Under the pieces are notes generated by a model. The model was given only the letters and a program-made list of their open reading frames with translations, was not told where the DNA came from and ran no database searches. The position numbers and the translations under genes were made by a program. This document shows positions 1 through 6,967 of a stretch of DNA of 12,072 nt, piece after piece. Each line of letters begins with the position of its first letter. The stretch's first letter is position 1. Source of the stretch: Treponema sp. (GTDB lineage: Bacteria > Spirochaetota > Spirochaetia > Treponematales > Treponemataceae); contig JAFOTA010000158.1 of NCBI GenBank assembly GCA_017421145.1, positions 1 to 12,072 on the forward strand, written 5' to 3'.

Positions 1-826
1 AATTCTTCTGTTTCAAAACTTGTATGGAATGTTGTGCAGAGTTTATCTATTATTGAATCCGCTTCAAGCCTTGAAAGAACATCCGTATCTGCAACCAGGG
101 CACATATAAGAAGTTGTCGTTTCACTGATTTCCTCACAGACGGGTTTGTCCCAGGGGAATGCATCGACCGTTGCAGGAAGGATAGACGTTCTTTATGCAG
201 GCCTTGGAAATTCGGGCGAGCCTTCAAGGATTCAGGTTTCAGCTACAGGAAGCTTTCCTTCTTTTGCAGTAGGCATTGCACTAAGCGAAAGCAGCGGTTG
301 GCGCAAAAAAAATTATTCCGCAGAATCTTCGGAAGCAGCTCTTGGTGCAGGGTATCCGAATGAATTCAAATATTATTATAATTCGCTTGTCCCGTACAAG
401 ATTTCGTTTCCGACGGAAAAGGAACTTCTGCTTGCAAAACGGATTTCTCCTCTGCTGGAAAACTATGCGCTCCGCCGTGACTGTGCATCCCTTCCTTACA
501 ATGATTTTATCAGCTTGGATAAAAACGAAAGCCGTGACATTTTGTTCTACGCCGCAGATCCGTCTTCCATTATCGCAGCTTTGTTCACCGAAATGGCCGC
601 AGGATGGTTTGAAAAAGCCAGGGGAAAACTTTCCAAGCTCTCATCGGGTGACTACAGTCTTCAGGCAACCCTTTACTTGAAGGATAAAAACCGGAAGACC
701 GTGGTAAAGGCCATCATGTCGCTTGCCGGAATTCCTGTTCAGGAGATTGATGAAACCACGCTGAAAGTTTCGGATATAAAGGTTTCGAAAAAGCAGATTG
801 AAACCCTGGTATCCGGGAAACTGTAG
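1..826 (+). CDS. Unrecognised protein, 3' part only, reading frame broken by one base near 106-109
   Basis: The gene is open to the left edge of the window, so its true start is not seen. From 1 to about 108 the coding-looking frame begins at base 1: there are no stops, and codons such as CTT, GAA, GCA and TCC are typical of the neighbours. From 110 to the stop at 824-826 the coding frame is one base further on, and that frame has a TAA at 107-109. Removing one base at 106-109 gives a continuous product (...SATRAHI-EVVVSLISSQ...). The piece after the break is about 238 residues, and a TTG at 146 is the first possible in-frame start in it. It has no membrane segment and alternates hydrophobic beta-like and polar stretches. 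I do not recognise the family. It lies 14 nt before the TPR lipoprotein gene, so the two are probably co-transcribed. The break could be a real mutation or an assembly indel. Confidence 0.6.
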
Positions 827-840
827 CAGAAGGATATTAT

Positions 841-1443
841 ATGAAAAAAAAATATTTGATGGCAGCGGCCGCAGCTCTAGTTTCTTTTTCTTCATGCTCA
901 ACGAACGGAGGTTTTTCAATCCCCGGAGAAAATGATGTTGTAGTCAAGAATCTTGTCACCGAATACATGAACATAGCGAAAGCTTATGATGATTTAAAAA
1001 AATATGACAAGGCGATTGAATATTACCAGATGGCCATGAATGCCGACAAAAACAAGACGCTGATGAATTCCGCGTATTACAGCATCGGTCACTGCTATGC
1101 CATGGCCAAGGACTGGGACAATGCAAGGAAAGTGTATGAGGGGCTTCTTGAAAAAGACGGCGAAAACACCAACATAAAGATTTCCATTGCATATATCGAT
1201 GCCATGTCCGGTGATTTGGAGCGTGCGTGCGGAGAGTACAAGGCTCTATGTGAAGAAAACCCGACCAACGTTTCGCTTCTCAAAAACTATATATCCGTTT
1301 TGATTGCGGCGGAAAAAAAGGATGATGCAGAAAAAGCCCTTTCGGTTCTTGCCGAAAAATTCCCGGATGATACGTCGCTGAAGGAAATCCAGCAGGCGGT
1401 GGAAAGCCTTAAAAAAGACTCTGAATCTTCCGGAGAAAAATAG
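841..1443 (+). CDS. TPR-repeat lipoprotein
   Basis: This 200-residue protein begins with a lipoprotein signal peptide: lysines at 2-4, a hydrophobic alanine-rich core at 6-14, and a spirochaete-type lipobox F-S-S-C with the lipidated cysteine at residue 19. The mature part is helical with tetratricopeptide repeats. The clearest covers about 41-74 (AYDDLKKYDKAIEYYQMA), the next about 76-110 (YSIGHCYAMAKDWDNARKVY), with degenerate units to about 190. TPRs are protein-binding scaffolds, so a periplasm-facing or surface-anchored assembly or adaptor role is inferred; the partner is unknown. The start is well supported by an AGAAGGA ribosome binding site just upstream. The gene follows the broken upstream gene by 14 nt and ends before the tRNA-Phe promoter. 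No convincing terminator hairpin follows it, only a T-rich stretch at 1450-1457. Confidence 0.88.
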   Translation: MKKKYLMAAAAALVSFSSCSTNGGFSIPGENDVVVKNLVTEYMNIAKAYDDLKKYDKAIEYYQMAMNADKNKTLMNSAYYSIGHCYAMAKDWDNARKVYEGLLEKDGENTNIKISIAYIDAMSGDLERACGEYKALCEENPTNVSLLKNYISVLIAAEKKDDAEKALSVLAEKFPDDTSLKEIQQAVESLKKDSESSGEK

Positions 1444-1489
1444 ACGGCATTTTTTTTATAAAATTTTTGAGAAAAACTGAATAAAGGTG

Positions 1490-1518
1490 TTGACAGTCAT
1501 CAATAAAATCTATATATT
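1490..1518 (+). promoter_or_regulatory. Sigma70-type promoter of the tRNA-Phe gene
   Basis: A perfect -35 TTGACA at 1490-1495 is followed after exactly 17 nt by TATATT at 1513-1518. This predicts a start near 1525, about 28 nt before the mature tRNA. The near-consensus sequence fits a stable RNA gene. The -35 overlaps a small palindrome, TGACAGTCA (1491-1499). Confidence 0.85.
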
Positions 1519-1552
1519 ATAAACATCCTCAGTGCAATGCGCTGAAAGATAA

Positions 1553-1625
1553 GCCGGTGTAGCTCAGTTGGTAGAGCGGAGGACTGAAAATCCTTATGTC
1601 GTCAGTTCGACTCTGACCGCTGGCA
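1553..1625 (+). tRNA. tRNA-Phe (anticodon GAA)
   Basis: A full cloverleaf can be folded. The acceptor stem is 1553-1559 with 1618-1624 (7 pairs, two of them G-U), and the D stem is 1562-1565 with 1574-1577. The anticodon stem is 1579-1583 with 1591-1595 around a CTGAAAA loop, and the T stem is 1601-1605 with 1613-1617 around a TTCGACT loop. The anticodon GAA at 1586-1588 reads Phe codons. The discriminator base is A1625. The 3' CCA is not encoded (CTT follows), so it must be added by tRNA nucleotidyltransferase. The gene is a single-gene unit with its own promoter and terminator. Confidence 0.96.
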
Positions 1626-1628
1626 CTT

Positions 1629-1660
1629 AGACCTTCGAGTTTTCGGAGGTCTTTTTTTTT
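1629..1660 (+). terminator. Intrinsic terminator of tRNA-Phe
   Basis: AGACCTTCG at 1629-1637 pairs with CGGAGGTCT at 1644-1652 (one G-U pair) around a 6-nt loop. A run of T follows to 1660. It begins four bases after the tRNA ends. Confidence 0.93.
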
Positions 1661-1712
1661 ACATGCTATCTTCCGTTGCCGCATAATAGGCATGGCCGTC
1701 CGTTCTTATCGC

Positions 1713-1741
1713 TTGTAGGATTTTCAATATTGCATTATAAT
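1713..1741 (+). promoter_or_regulatory. Promoter of the ankyrin gene, predicted to give a leaderless mRNA
   Basis: TTGTAG at 1713-1718 and a perfect TATAAT at 1736-1741 are separated by 17 nt. The expected start, about seven bases past the -10, is at 1748-1749, which is the A of the ATG at 1749. No Shine-Dalgarno-like sequence lies between the -10 and the ATG. Confidence 0.7.
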
Positions 1742-1748
1742 CATCAGT

Positions 1749-2675
1749 ATGAATTGGTTAATTATCGCCCAGAATTTGCAGGATGAAAGGCTTAAGGACG
1801 TTGAAAATTTTCTTTTTTCGAAAAACGGGATTACGCCTTATGAAATTTTTTTGAACGATCCTCTTGATTCCGCCTGTCTTTATGACTGCATGAAGCATAC
1901 CCTTCAGTCAACCCACTGCATAATCATTGACTGCGAAAAGATGAAGGACAACCCTGATTTCGTTTTTTTGCTTGGAATTCTGGCCGGAAAACGGATTGCC
2001 ACATTCATAGACGGAGAGGCCGAAAAAATCGGTCGTTTTTCTGATTTGGACTCTGACGGACAGGAACTTTTCAAGTGTTTTGCTGACATTCCGGCGATGA
2101 TCGAATACATGGAAAACGGATTCGCATCATTTGAAAAGCATGAGAACGAGCATAATGCACTGATACAGCTTTTTACGATGGGTATACCTTTCACTGCAGA
2201 TTCGTTTGCGCATTATCTGGAAAAAGATCTGCCTGAGGTCTACAATCTTTTCGTGCATGCGGGTATCGTCATCAATGCCAAGACTTCTGAAGGCGTTCCG
2301 ATGCTCAGCATAGCCGCAAGAAACGACCATCTTGATCAGGTTGAGTGGCTTTTGTCCTTGGGTGCCGACATAAACGCAATCTCTGGTGACCGGGGATATT
2401 CTGCCGTAATGGATGCCGTATGGCGGAAAAATTTCAAGATTACCGAATATCTCATAAACAGGGGCGCTGACCTGAGCATTGTCAGTACGGACGGACAACC
2501 GATACTCGTGCTTGCAGTAGGAAACGGAAATGAAAAAATCGTAAGGCTTCTTCTGGAGCATGGTGCTGACCCGGATATAAAGGACAGCATGGGAATGAGT
2601 GCAAGGCAGTATGCAAATCTTTTCAAAAAGCCTGGGCTTGTCGAAATCATGCAGCAGTATCCGCCGAAAGAATAG
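1749..2675 (+). CDS. Ankyrin-repeat protein with an N-terminal alpha/beta domain
   Basis: This is a 308-residue soluble protein with no signal peptide or membrane segment. The C-terminal half carries ankyrin repeats at about 182-212 (core VEWLLSLGADINA), 215-246 (TEYLINRGADLS) and 250-279 (VRLLLEHGADPDIKD). Weaker flanking units lie near 150-178 and after 280. Ankyrins bind proteins, so an adaptor or regulator role is inferred. The first 90 residues look like a small alpha/beta domain: a strand at 2-7, a strand at 57-61 (CIIID), a helix at 67-79, and a strand at 82-87 after the phrase LLGILAGKRI. That pattern recalls TIR-like or nucleoside-deoxyribosyltransferase-like folds, but I see no decisive catalytic residue. 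The ATG at 1749 has no ribosome binding site and sits at the predicted transcription start. It is a separate unit between the tRNA terminator and the murG promoter. Confidence 0.85.
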   Translation: MNWLIIAQNLQDERLKDVENFLFSKNGITPYEIFLNDPLDSACLYDCMKHTLQSTHCIIIDCEKMKDNPDFVFLLGILAGKRIATFIDGEAEKIGRFSDLDSDGQELFKCFADIPAMIEYMENGFASFEKHENEHNALIQLFTMGIPFTADSFAHYLEKDLPEVYNLFVHAGIVINAKTSEGVPMLSIAARNDHLDQVEWLLSLGADINAISGDRGYSAVMDAVWRKNFKITEYLINRGADLSIVSTDGQPILVLAVGNGNEKIVRLLLEHGADPDIKDSMGMSARQYANLFKKPGLVEIMQQYPPKE

Positions 2676-2699
2676 GGCTTTACGGTAGATTTCTGATTA

Positions 2700-2728
2700 T
2701 TGGCGTGACTGTCACTAAAAAATATATT
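2700..2728 (+). promoter_or_regulatory. Putative promoter of the murG operon
   Basis: TTGGCG at 2700-2705 and TATATT at 2723-2728 are separated by 17 nt. The spacer opens with a perfect interrupted palindrome, GTGACTGTCAC (2705-2715). The predicted start near 2735 leaves only about 9 nt of leader before the murG ATG at 2744 and would cut off the weak AAAGG at 2730-2734. The exact start is therefore uncertain. Confidence 0.5.
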
Positions 2729-2743
2729 TAAAGGTAGAATCTT

Positions 2744-3907
2744 ATGGAAGAAAAAAAAATAAAAATCGTTTTTGCAGGCGGAGGTACGGGAGGTCATATC
2801 TACCCGGGAATTGCAGTGGCTGATGCTGTCAGGAATCTTGCCGCAGAAAAAAATCTTGATGTTGAAATCAGCTGGATCGGAAATGAATCCGGCATGGACA
2901 GGGATATCGTTGAAAAAAATCTTACCGCTGAAGGTGGAAGCATAGCTGAATTTTTCGGAATACCATGCGGAAAGCTTCGCCGCTACATTTCATTCCAGAA
3001 TTTCAAGGATTTATTTAAAATCGCCGCAGGATATTTCAGGGCAAAAAAGATCCTAAAAAAGATCAGACCGGACTGCCTTTTTTCAAAGGGAGGTTTTGTT
3101 TCCGTTCCGCCTTGCCGTGCAGCAAAATCAAGGAAAATCCCTTATTACACGCACGAATGTGATTTTACTCCCGGTCTTGCAACGAGGCTGAACAGTTCAC
3201 GCGCCTGCCGCATATTGATTTCCTATGAAGACACAAGGAAATTTTTCAAGGATTCCCTGAAAGAAAAGTGCATGCTCACCGGAAACCCAGTGCGCCCGGT
3301 TTTTTATGAGGACCACAGAAAAGAAGGCCTTGAATTCCTAGGCATACCGGAAAATCATGAAAAGCCCGTCCTGCTTGTTCTTGGCGGAAGCCTTGGTGCT
3401 CTCCAGGTGAACAATCTGGTAAAGGATAATCTGAGCTGGCTTTTGGAGAGATTCATAGTCGTGCATCAGACCGGAAAAAAATTTGCGGAAGAAAATCCTG
3501 AAGTTTTTTCAAATCCGCCGGAAGGCTATCATCCATATGCATTCATTTACAAGGAAATGCCTTATGTGGTGCAGTCCTGCGATGCGGTTCTTTCACGTGC
3601 GGGAGCAAATTCTTTGTGGGAGTGTGCAGTCTGCAAAAAGCCCATGCTGCTGGTTCCATTGTGCGGTTCTGGTACAAGGGGCGATCAGGTTGACAACGCA
3701 AAATATTTTGAGGAGAAGGGTGCGGCGTTCGCTCTCGTCGGTCAGGATGCCGGTTCAGAAAATCTGAAAAAATCACTTGAAAAAATGCTTGATCCAAATG
3801 TGCGTGAAAGCCTTTCGTCTGCATGCGGTACTCTGTGTGCAAGCTTGAATCCGGCTAAAAGCATTGCGGAAATAATTCTAGGAGGAATATCCGATGGTAG
3901 TTGTTGA
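2744..3907 (+). CDS. murG: MurG, undecaprenyldiphospho-muramoylpentapeptide beta-N-acetylglucosaminyltransferase
   Basis: MurG transfers GlcNAc from UDP-GlcNAc onto lipid I to make lipid II, the last cytoplasmic step of peptidoglycan precursor synthesis, at the inner face of the membrane. The 387-residue product has the GT-B layout. The N-terminal glycine-rich loop GGGTGGHIYPG starts at residue 12 and binds the lipid diphosphate. GNPVRP lies mid-protein. The second loop, GGSLGA, is at 214-219 (the usual motif is GGSQGA, so Q is replaced by L). The SRAGANSLWE block ends in Glu293, the conserved UDP-GlcNAc-binding acid position, and is followed by the D-Q-x-x-NA block. It is slightly longer than the usual roughly 355 residues. 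ATG 2744 places the glycine loop at the expected distance; the ribosome site is weak. Its last 14 nt overlap cvpA, indicating translational coupling. Confidence 0.97.
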   Translation: MEEKKIKIVFAGGGTGGHIYPGIAVADAVRNLAAEKNLDVEISWIGNESGMDRDIVEKNLTAEGGSIAEFFGIPCGKLRRYISFQNFKDLFKIAAGYFRAKKILKKIRPDCLFSKGGFVSVPPCRAAKSRKIPYYTHECDFTPGLATRLNSSRACRILISYEDTRKFFKDSLKEKCMLTGNPVRPVFYEDHRKEGLEFLGIPENHEKPVLLVLGGSLGALQVNNLVKDNLSWLLERFIVVHQTGKKFAEENPEVFSNPPEGYHPYAFIYKEMPYVVQSCDAVLSRAGANSLWECAVCKKPMLLVPLCGSGTRGDQVDNAKYFEEKGAAFALVGQDAGSENLKKSLEKMLDPNVRESLSSACGTLCASLNPAKSIAEIILGGISDGSC

Positions 3908-4415
3908 TTATATTTTTCTTCTAATCACCGTTCTTTGTGTCGTCGTCTGCACGATAAAAGGTTTCGTGGATTCGTTTTTCGACAAGGCCGCTCCGGTTCT
4001 TTCAGTGATTGCCGCAATCCTCCTGTACAAGAATTTCACGGGGCTTTTGTCCAAGTTCATAAACAATTCGCTTTTGTGCACGATAGTCACTTTCCTGATC
4101 GTATTCGTCGTTGTTTTCATCGTCATAAAAATTCTTCAGAAAACAATCGGGAAAATATTTGAAAACAAGATTCTCGGCCCGCTTAACCGAACCTTGGGTT
4201 TTGCGTTCGGACTGGTCGAAGCAGCGGCAATAATCGCGCTCATCTTGTTCCTTCTTTCTGCACAGCCGTTTTTTGATGCATCGAAAATCCTTGACGGAAG
4301 TTTCTTTTTCAAGGTTTTCAGGAATATTCTCGGTGAACATTTCGTCCCGTCATGGGAAAAATCATCTGCAGTAACCGCAGCCTTTTTTGTGCGTTCCGTG
4401 TTTTTCGCCGCATAA
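3894..4415 (+). CDS. cvpA: CvpA-family integral membrane protein
   Basis: The 173-residue protein has four hydrophobic segments at about 4-22, 30-48, 60-82 and 100-122. Family hallmarks are the N-terminal DYIFLL, the GFVDSFFDKAAPVLS block between segments 1 and 2, and the glycine/asparagine-rich LGPLNRTLGFAFGLVEA before the last segment. CvpA was named for colicin V production in Escherichia coli and is linked in several bacteria to envelope stress and bile tolerance; the molecular activity is not settled. A strong GGAGGA ribosome site at 3881-3886, inside the end of murG, fixes the ATG at 3894. The overlap with murG and the 20-nt gap to holB place it in the same operon. The soluble tail after about residue 125 is short and unremarkable. 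Confidence 0.88.
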   Translation: MVVVDYIFLLITVLCVVVCTIKGFVDSFFDKAAPVLSVIAAILLYKNFTGLLSKFINNSLLCTIVTFLIVFVVVFIVIKILQKTIGKIFENKILGPLNRTLGFAFGLVEAAAIIALILFLLSAQPFFDASKILDGSFFFKVFRNILGEHFVPSWEKSSAVTAAFFVRSVFFAA

Positions 4416-4435
4416 AAGCCTGAACGGGGGAAATT

Positions 4436-5683
4436 TTGTTCGATAACGTCCTGCATCAAAGCGCAACCTCCCTTTTGTCGGAGGACATAGAAAAAGACAG
4501 ACTCCCTGGTTCCATATTGTTTTCCGGTCCTTATGCATCCGGAAAGCTTACATGTGCCCTGGAACTGTCGCGGGTTTTGTCGTGCACCGGAAAAATCAGG
4601 GGAGAGTGGAACTGCACTTGTCCGAGCTGCCTCAAGCACAAGGCCATGGTTTCGCAGAATGTTCTGGTCGCCGGGCCTGGAAACAGGACTCTGGAAATTG
4701 CCGCCGCAAAAACAACCCTGCTTTCCCAAAATGCAAAGAACACGTCGCATCTTGAAGCCGCGCGCTATCTTTATCTCCGTGCAGTCAGAAAACTTACCAT
4801 AAGATTCAGCTCCGTACTCTGGCGTGATGACGACAAGCTTTCAAAATTTTCTCCGCTCATCCAAAGCATAGACGAAAATCTTGAAGTGCTCACTCCTGGA
4901 AGAACCATACCCGACGGTGACGAGCTTGAAAAAGTCCTTGATGAAATTGAAAAGCTTACGGCCAAGCTTGAAAGCAGTTTTTTGTATGATTCGCTTCCTG
5001 TTCTGCAGATAAGAAATTTTTCCGAATGGGCGCATCTAAGCACTGAAAGCGGAAAAAAAGTCCTGATCATAGAAAATGCGGACAGCATGGCAGAAAGCTC
5101 AAGGAACGCACTTCTGAAAATCCTTGAAGAACCGCCTGAAAACACTGTCTTCATATTGACTACTGCCCGGCGCGGTGCAATACTTCCGACCATACTTTCA
5201 AGGGTCAGGACATACTCTTTTTTCAACAGGAGCGTTGCACAGCAGCAGGAAGTCATAAACAGGGTGTTCCATTATGACTGCGTGGTTGCAGGAAAACCAA
5301 TTCCGGATTCAATAAATGATTTCCTTCAGACATATTTTCCCGTAAGCCCGGATACAGTCAGATATAACGCGGACTTGTTTTTTAAAACCGTCGCTTCAGG
5401 TCATGTCCCGGATATTTCGGCCATAATTTCAGTGTGCAGGAATTTTGAGCCTAGGGAGCTTTTCAGGATTTTTATGGAGGAGCTTGTTTCGTTCCAGAGA
5501 CCTTTGCTCGGCACTGCGTCCGGATGCGAGGCTTCTGCAAAAATAACCGCAGAAATCAGAAAGGCGTTCAATAACGTCGGAATATACAACCAGAATCCGG
5601 CGGCATGCCTTGAGGAGCTTGTGCGCACCGTTTTACGCATAGACAAGATTTATGGCGGCGTGCTTGGAGACGTACTGAAGTGA
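4436..5683 (+). CDS. holB: DNA polymerase III subunit delta' (clamp-loader ATPase-like subunit)
   Basis: Delta' is part of the clamp loader that opens the beta sliding clamp at primed sites during replication. Visible features are a P-loop GPYASGKLT at residues 31-39, a zinc-module-like cysteine set at C50, C60, C62 and C65, and the conserved block VLIIENADSM with ALLKILEEPPENTVFIL near 210-240. The segment ILSRVRTYSF sits where SRC is usual, so the sensor cysteine is replaced by valine. The product is 415 residues against roughly 330 for typical delta'. The extra length lies mostly between the zinc module and the ENADSM block, about residues 80-175. A TTG start at 4436 is used, preceded closely by GGGGGA (4426-4431). 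An earlier ATG or GTG giving a good P-loop distance is not seen. It overlaps the next gene by 4 nt. Confidence 0.87.
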   Translation: MFDNVLHQSATSLLSEDIEKDRLPGSILFSGPYASGKLTCALELSRVLSCTGKIRGEWNCTCPSCLKHKAMVSQNVLVAGPGNRTLEIAAAKTTLLSQNAKNTSHLEAARYLYLRAVRKLTIRFSSVLWRDDDKLSKFSPLIQSIDENLEVLTPGRTIPDGDELEKVLDEIEKLTAKLESSFLYDSLPVLQIRNFSEWAHLSTESGKKVLIIENADSMAESSRNALLKILEEPPENTVFILTTARRGAILPTILSRVRTYSFFNRSVAQQQEVINRVFHYDCVVAGKPIPDSINDFLQTYFPVSPDTVRYNADLFFKTVASGHVPDISAIISVCRNFEPRELFRIFMEELVSFQRPLLGTASGCEASAKITAEIRKAFNNVGIYNQNPAACLEELVRTVLRIDKIYGGVLGDVLK

Positions 5684-6966
5684 AAGATTTCGTAAAAAAC
5701 GCATACAAAAAAATTTCCAAGATGACCCCGGAGCAGGTTTCCGATCTGATGCAGTCGCTGATTGATGAAAAGGAAAACCTCAGCTCCATTTTTGAAAGCC
5801 TTTCCACCGGTCTTTTGATCGTGGACACTTCATGGAAGCTTTTGCATCACAACAAGGCTGCCGAAAGACTGCTTCCTTTTTTTTCCCGCCCGGTTGACAA
5901 TGACGAAGAATCCGTGTGGTCGCTCATAAACAATCCTGATATAGCCGGATACCTTGAAAGCTGTGCGGTGAACCAGAAATCTGACGTGAGCGAGGAATTT
6001 TCCATTTCCATCGGAGATACTTTCCGCTTCGTTACGGTGAAGATAGGATCCCTTGTGGTAAGGACGAACGTTGACGGCAGGAGGGTCACGAACAGGATTG
6101 CAGGCTCCATAATCACCGTGGACGACATAACCCAGCAGAGGCAGTCCGAAATACTCCTTCACAGGATGGAAAGTCTTGCTGGTCTTACGAATCTTGCAGC
6201 GTCTGTGGCGCATGAAATAAAAAATCCGCTAGGTGCAATCAGCATACATATACAGCTGCTTCAAAAAGCGGTTGAAAAATCAAGGAAGGGCGAAGGACTT
6301 TTACCGGAACCGAAATTCATGGAAAATTATCTTGGCGTGATAAATGACGAGATAGACCGGCTGAACAAGATTGTCGTGGATTTTCTTTTTGCCGTGCGTC
6401 CTGTACAAGCCAACATGCAGCTTGCAAATCCAGATGAGCTTATAAAAAAGTTCTCTGATTTTTTTGCTCCTGAAGCCGAATCCAAGAACATAAGCATCGA
6501 GCTTGATTTGTGCAACTGTTCCCCGAGGCTTTTGATCGACGAAAAGCTTTTCAGGGAAGTAATCATAAACCTGATACAGAATGCTTCCGCCGCAATAGAG
6601 TCCGTAGTTTCCGATACCATTCCGTCTGAAAGCGATGAAGGAAATTTGTCGTATCAGGGAAAAATCAGGATAACGTCGATGGTGCGGAACGACAAGTATC
6701 TGCTCTGTTTCAGCGACAACGGAACCGGGATGGACGAAGCCACTTCATCAAGGATTTTTGAGCCTTACTACACGACCAAGGCAACCGGAACCGGACTCGG
6801 ATTGACCACGGTCTATAAAATCATAAAGGAGTTCAGGGGAGACATACAGGTTCGCTCATCTCTCGGAAAAGGCACGACGTTCACAATTTCCCTTCCAGTG
6901 CCGCAGAAAAACATAAAGCTCCTTGCAGACAAAAATTCTGCTTCTGCCGGAAAAACGGAGGAATGA
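5680..6966 (+). CDS. Soluble PAS-domain sensor histidine kinase (NtrB/AtoS-like)
   Basis: This 428-residue kinase has no signal peptide or membrane helix, so it should sense an internal cue. Residues about 30-150 form a PAS region (SIFESLSTGLLIVD ... AGSIITVDDITQQ). The dimerisation and phosphoacceptor helix follows with the H-box SVAHEIKNPLGA and the phosphorylated His178. The ATPase domain shows an N-box with Asn301 (NLIQNASAAIES), a G1 box DNGTGM starting at Asp346, and the F/G2 boxes IFEPYYTTKATGTGLGL. All catalytic residues look intact. It starts at GTG 5680, overlapping the holB stop by 4 nt (GTGA), with GGAG at 5666-5669 upstream. The regulator gene starts one base after its stop, so the two form a cognate pair. 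In Treponema pallidum the equivalent pair is named atoS/atoC by similarity only. The ligand is unknown. Confidence 0.94.
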   Translation: MKDFVKNAYKKISKMTPEQVSDLMQSLIDEKENLSSIFESLSTGLLIVDTSWKLLHHNKAAERLLPFFSRPVDNDEESVWSLINNPDIAGYLESCAVNQKSDVSEEFSISIGDTFRFVTVKIGSLVVRTNVDGRRVTNRIAGSIITVDDITQQRQSEILLHRMESLAGLTNLAASVAHEIKNPLGAISIHIQLLQKAVEKSRKGEGLLPEPKFMENYLGVINDEIDRLNKIVVDFLFAVRPVQANMQLANPDELIKKFSDFFAPEAESKNISIELDLCNCSPRLLIDEKLFREVIINLIQNASAAIESVVSDTIPSESDEGNLSYQGKIRITSMVRNDKYLLCFSDNGTGMDEATSSRIFEPYYTTKATGTGLGLTTVYKIIKEFRGDIQVRSSLGKGTTFTISLPVPQKNIKLLADKNSASAGKTEE

Positions 6967-6967
6967 A

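Noticed and set aside
34..363. Open frame running past 109 into 110-363 in the frame of base 1
   Set aside because: Only bases 1 to about 108 look coding in this frame. After that the codons and protein sense move to the next frame, so the 3' part is a shadow.
844..852. Run of nine As just after the TPR lipoprotein ATG, as a possible second slippage switch
   Set aside because: AAA lysine codons after ATG are ordinary in signal peptides, and the frame is intact. A similar A9 at 2751-2759 in murG, an essential gene, shows that such runs are background here.
1444..1489. T-rich stretch as a terminator for the TPR lipoprotein gene
   Set aside because: There is an eight-T run, but no stable GC stem precedes it.
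1621..1636. TGGCAC resembling a sigma54 -24 element
   Set aside because: It is the 3' end of the tRNA, and no TTGC-like -12 element follows at the right distance.
1553..1748. tRNA-Phe as an attachment site for an inserted element carrying the ankyrin gene
   Set aside because: No integrase, no duplicated tRNA 3' end and no element boundary are visible. The downstream genes are core Treponema genes.
6923..6967. Upstream extension of the response regulator by 15 residues
   Set aside because: It overlaps the kinase 3' end and lacks a ribosome site. ATG 6968 has GGAGGA at ideal spacing and puts the receiver acid pocket at residues 9-10, as usual.
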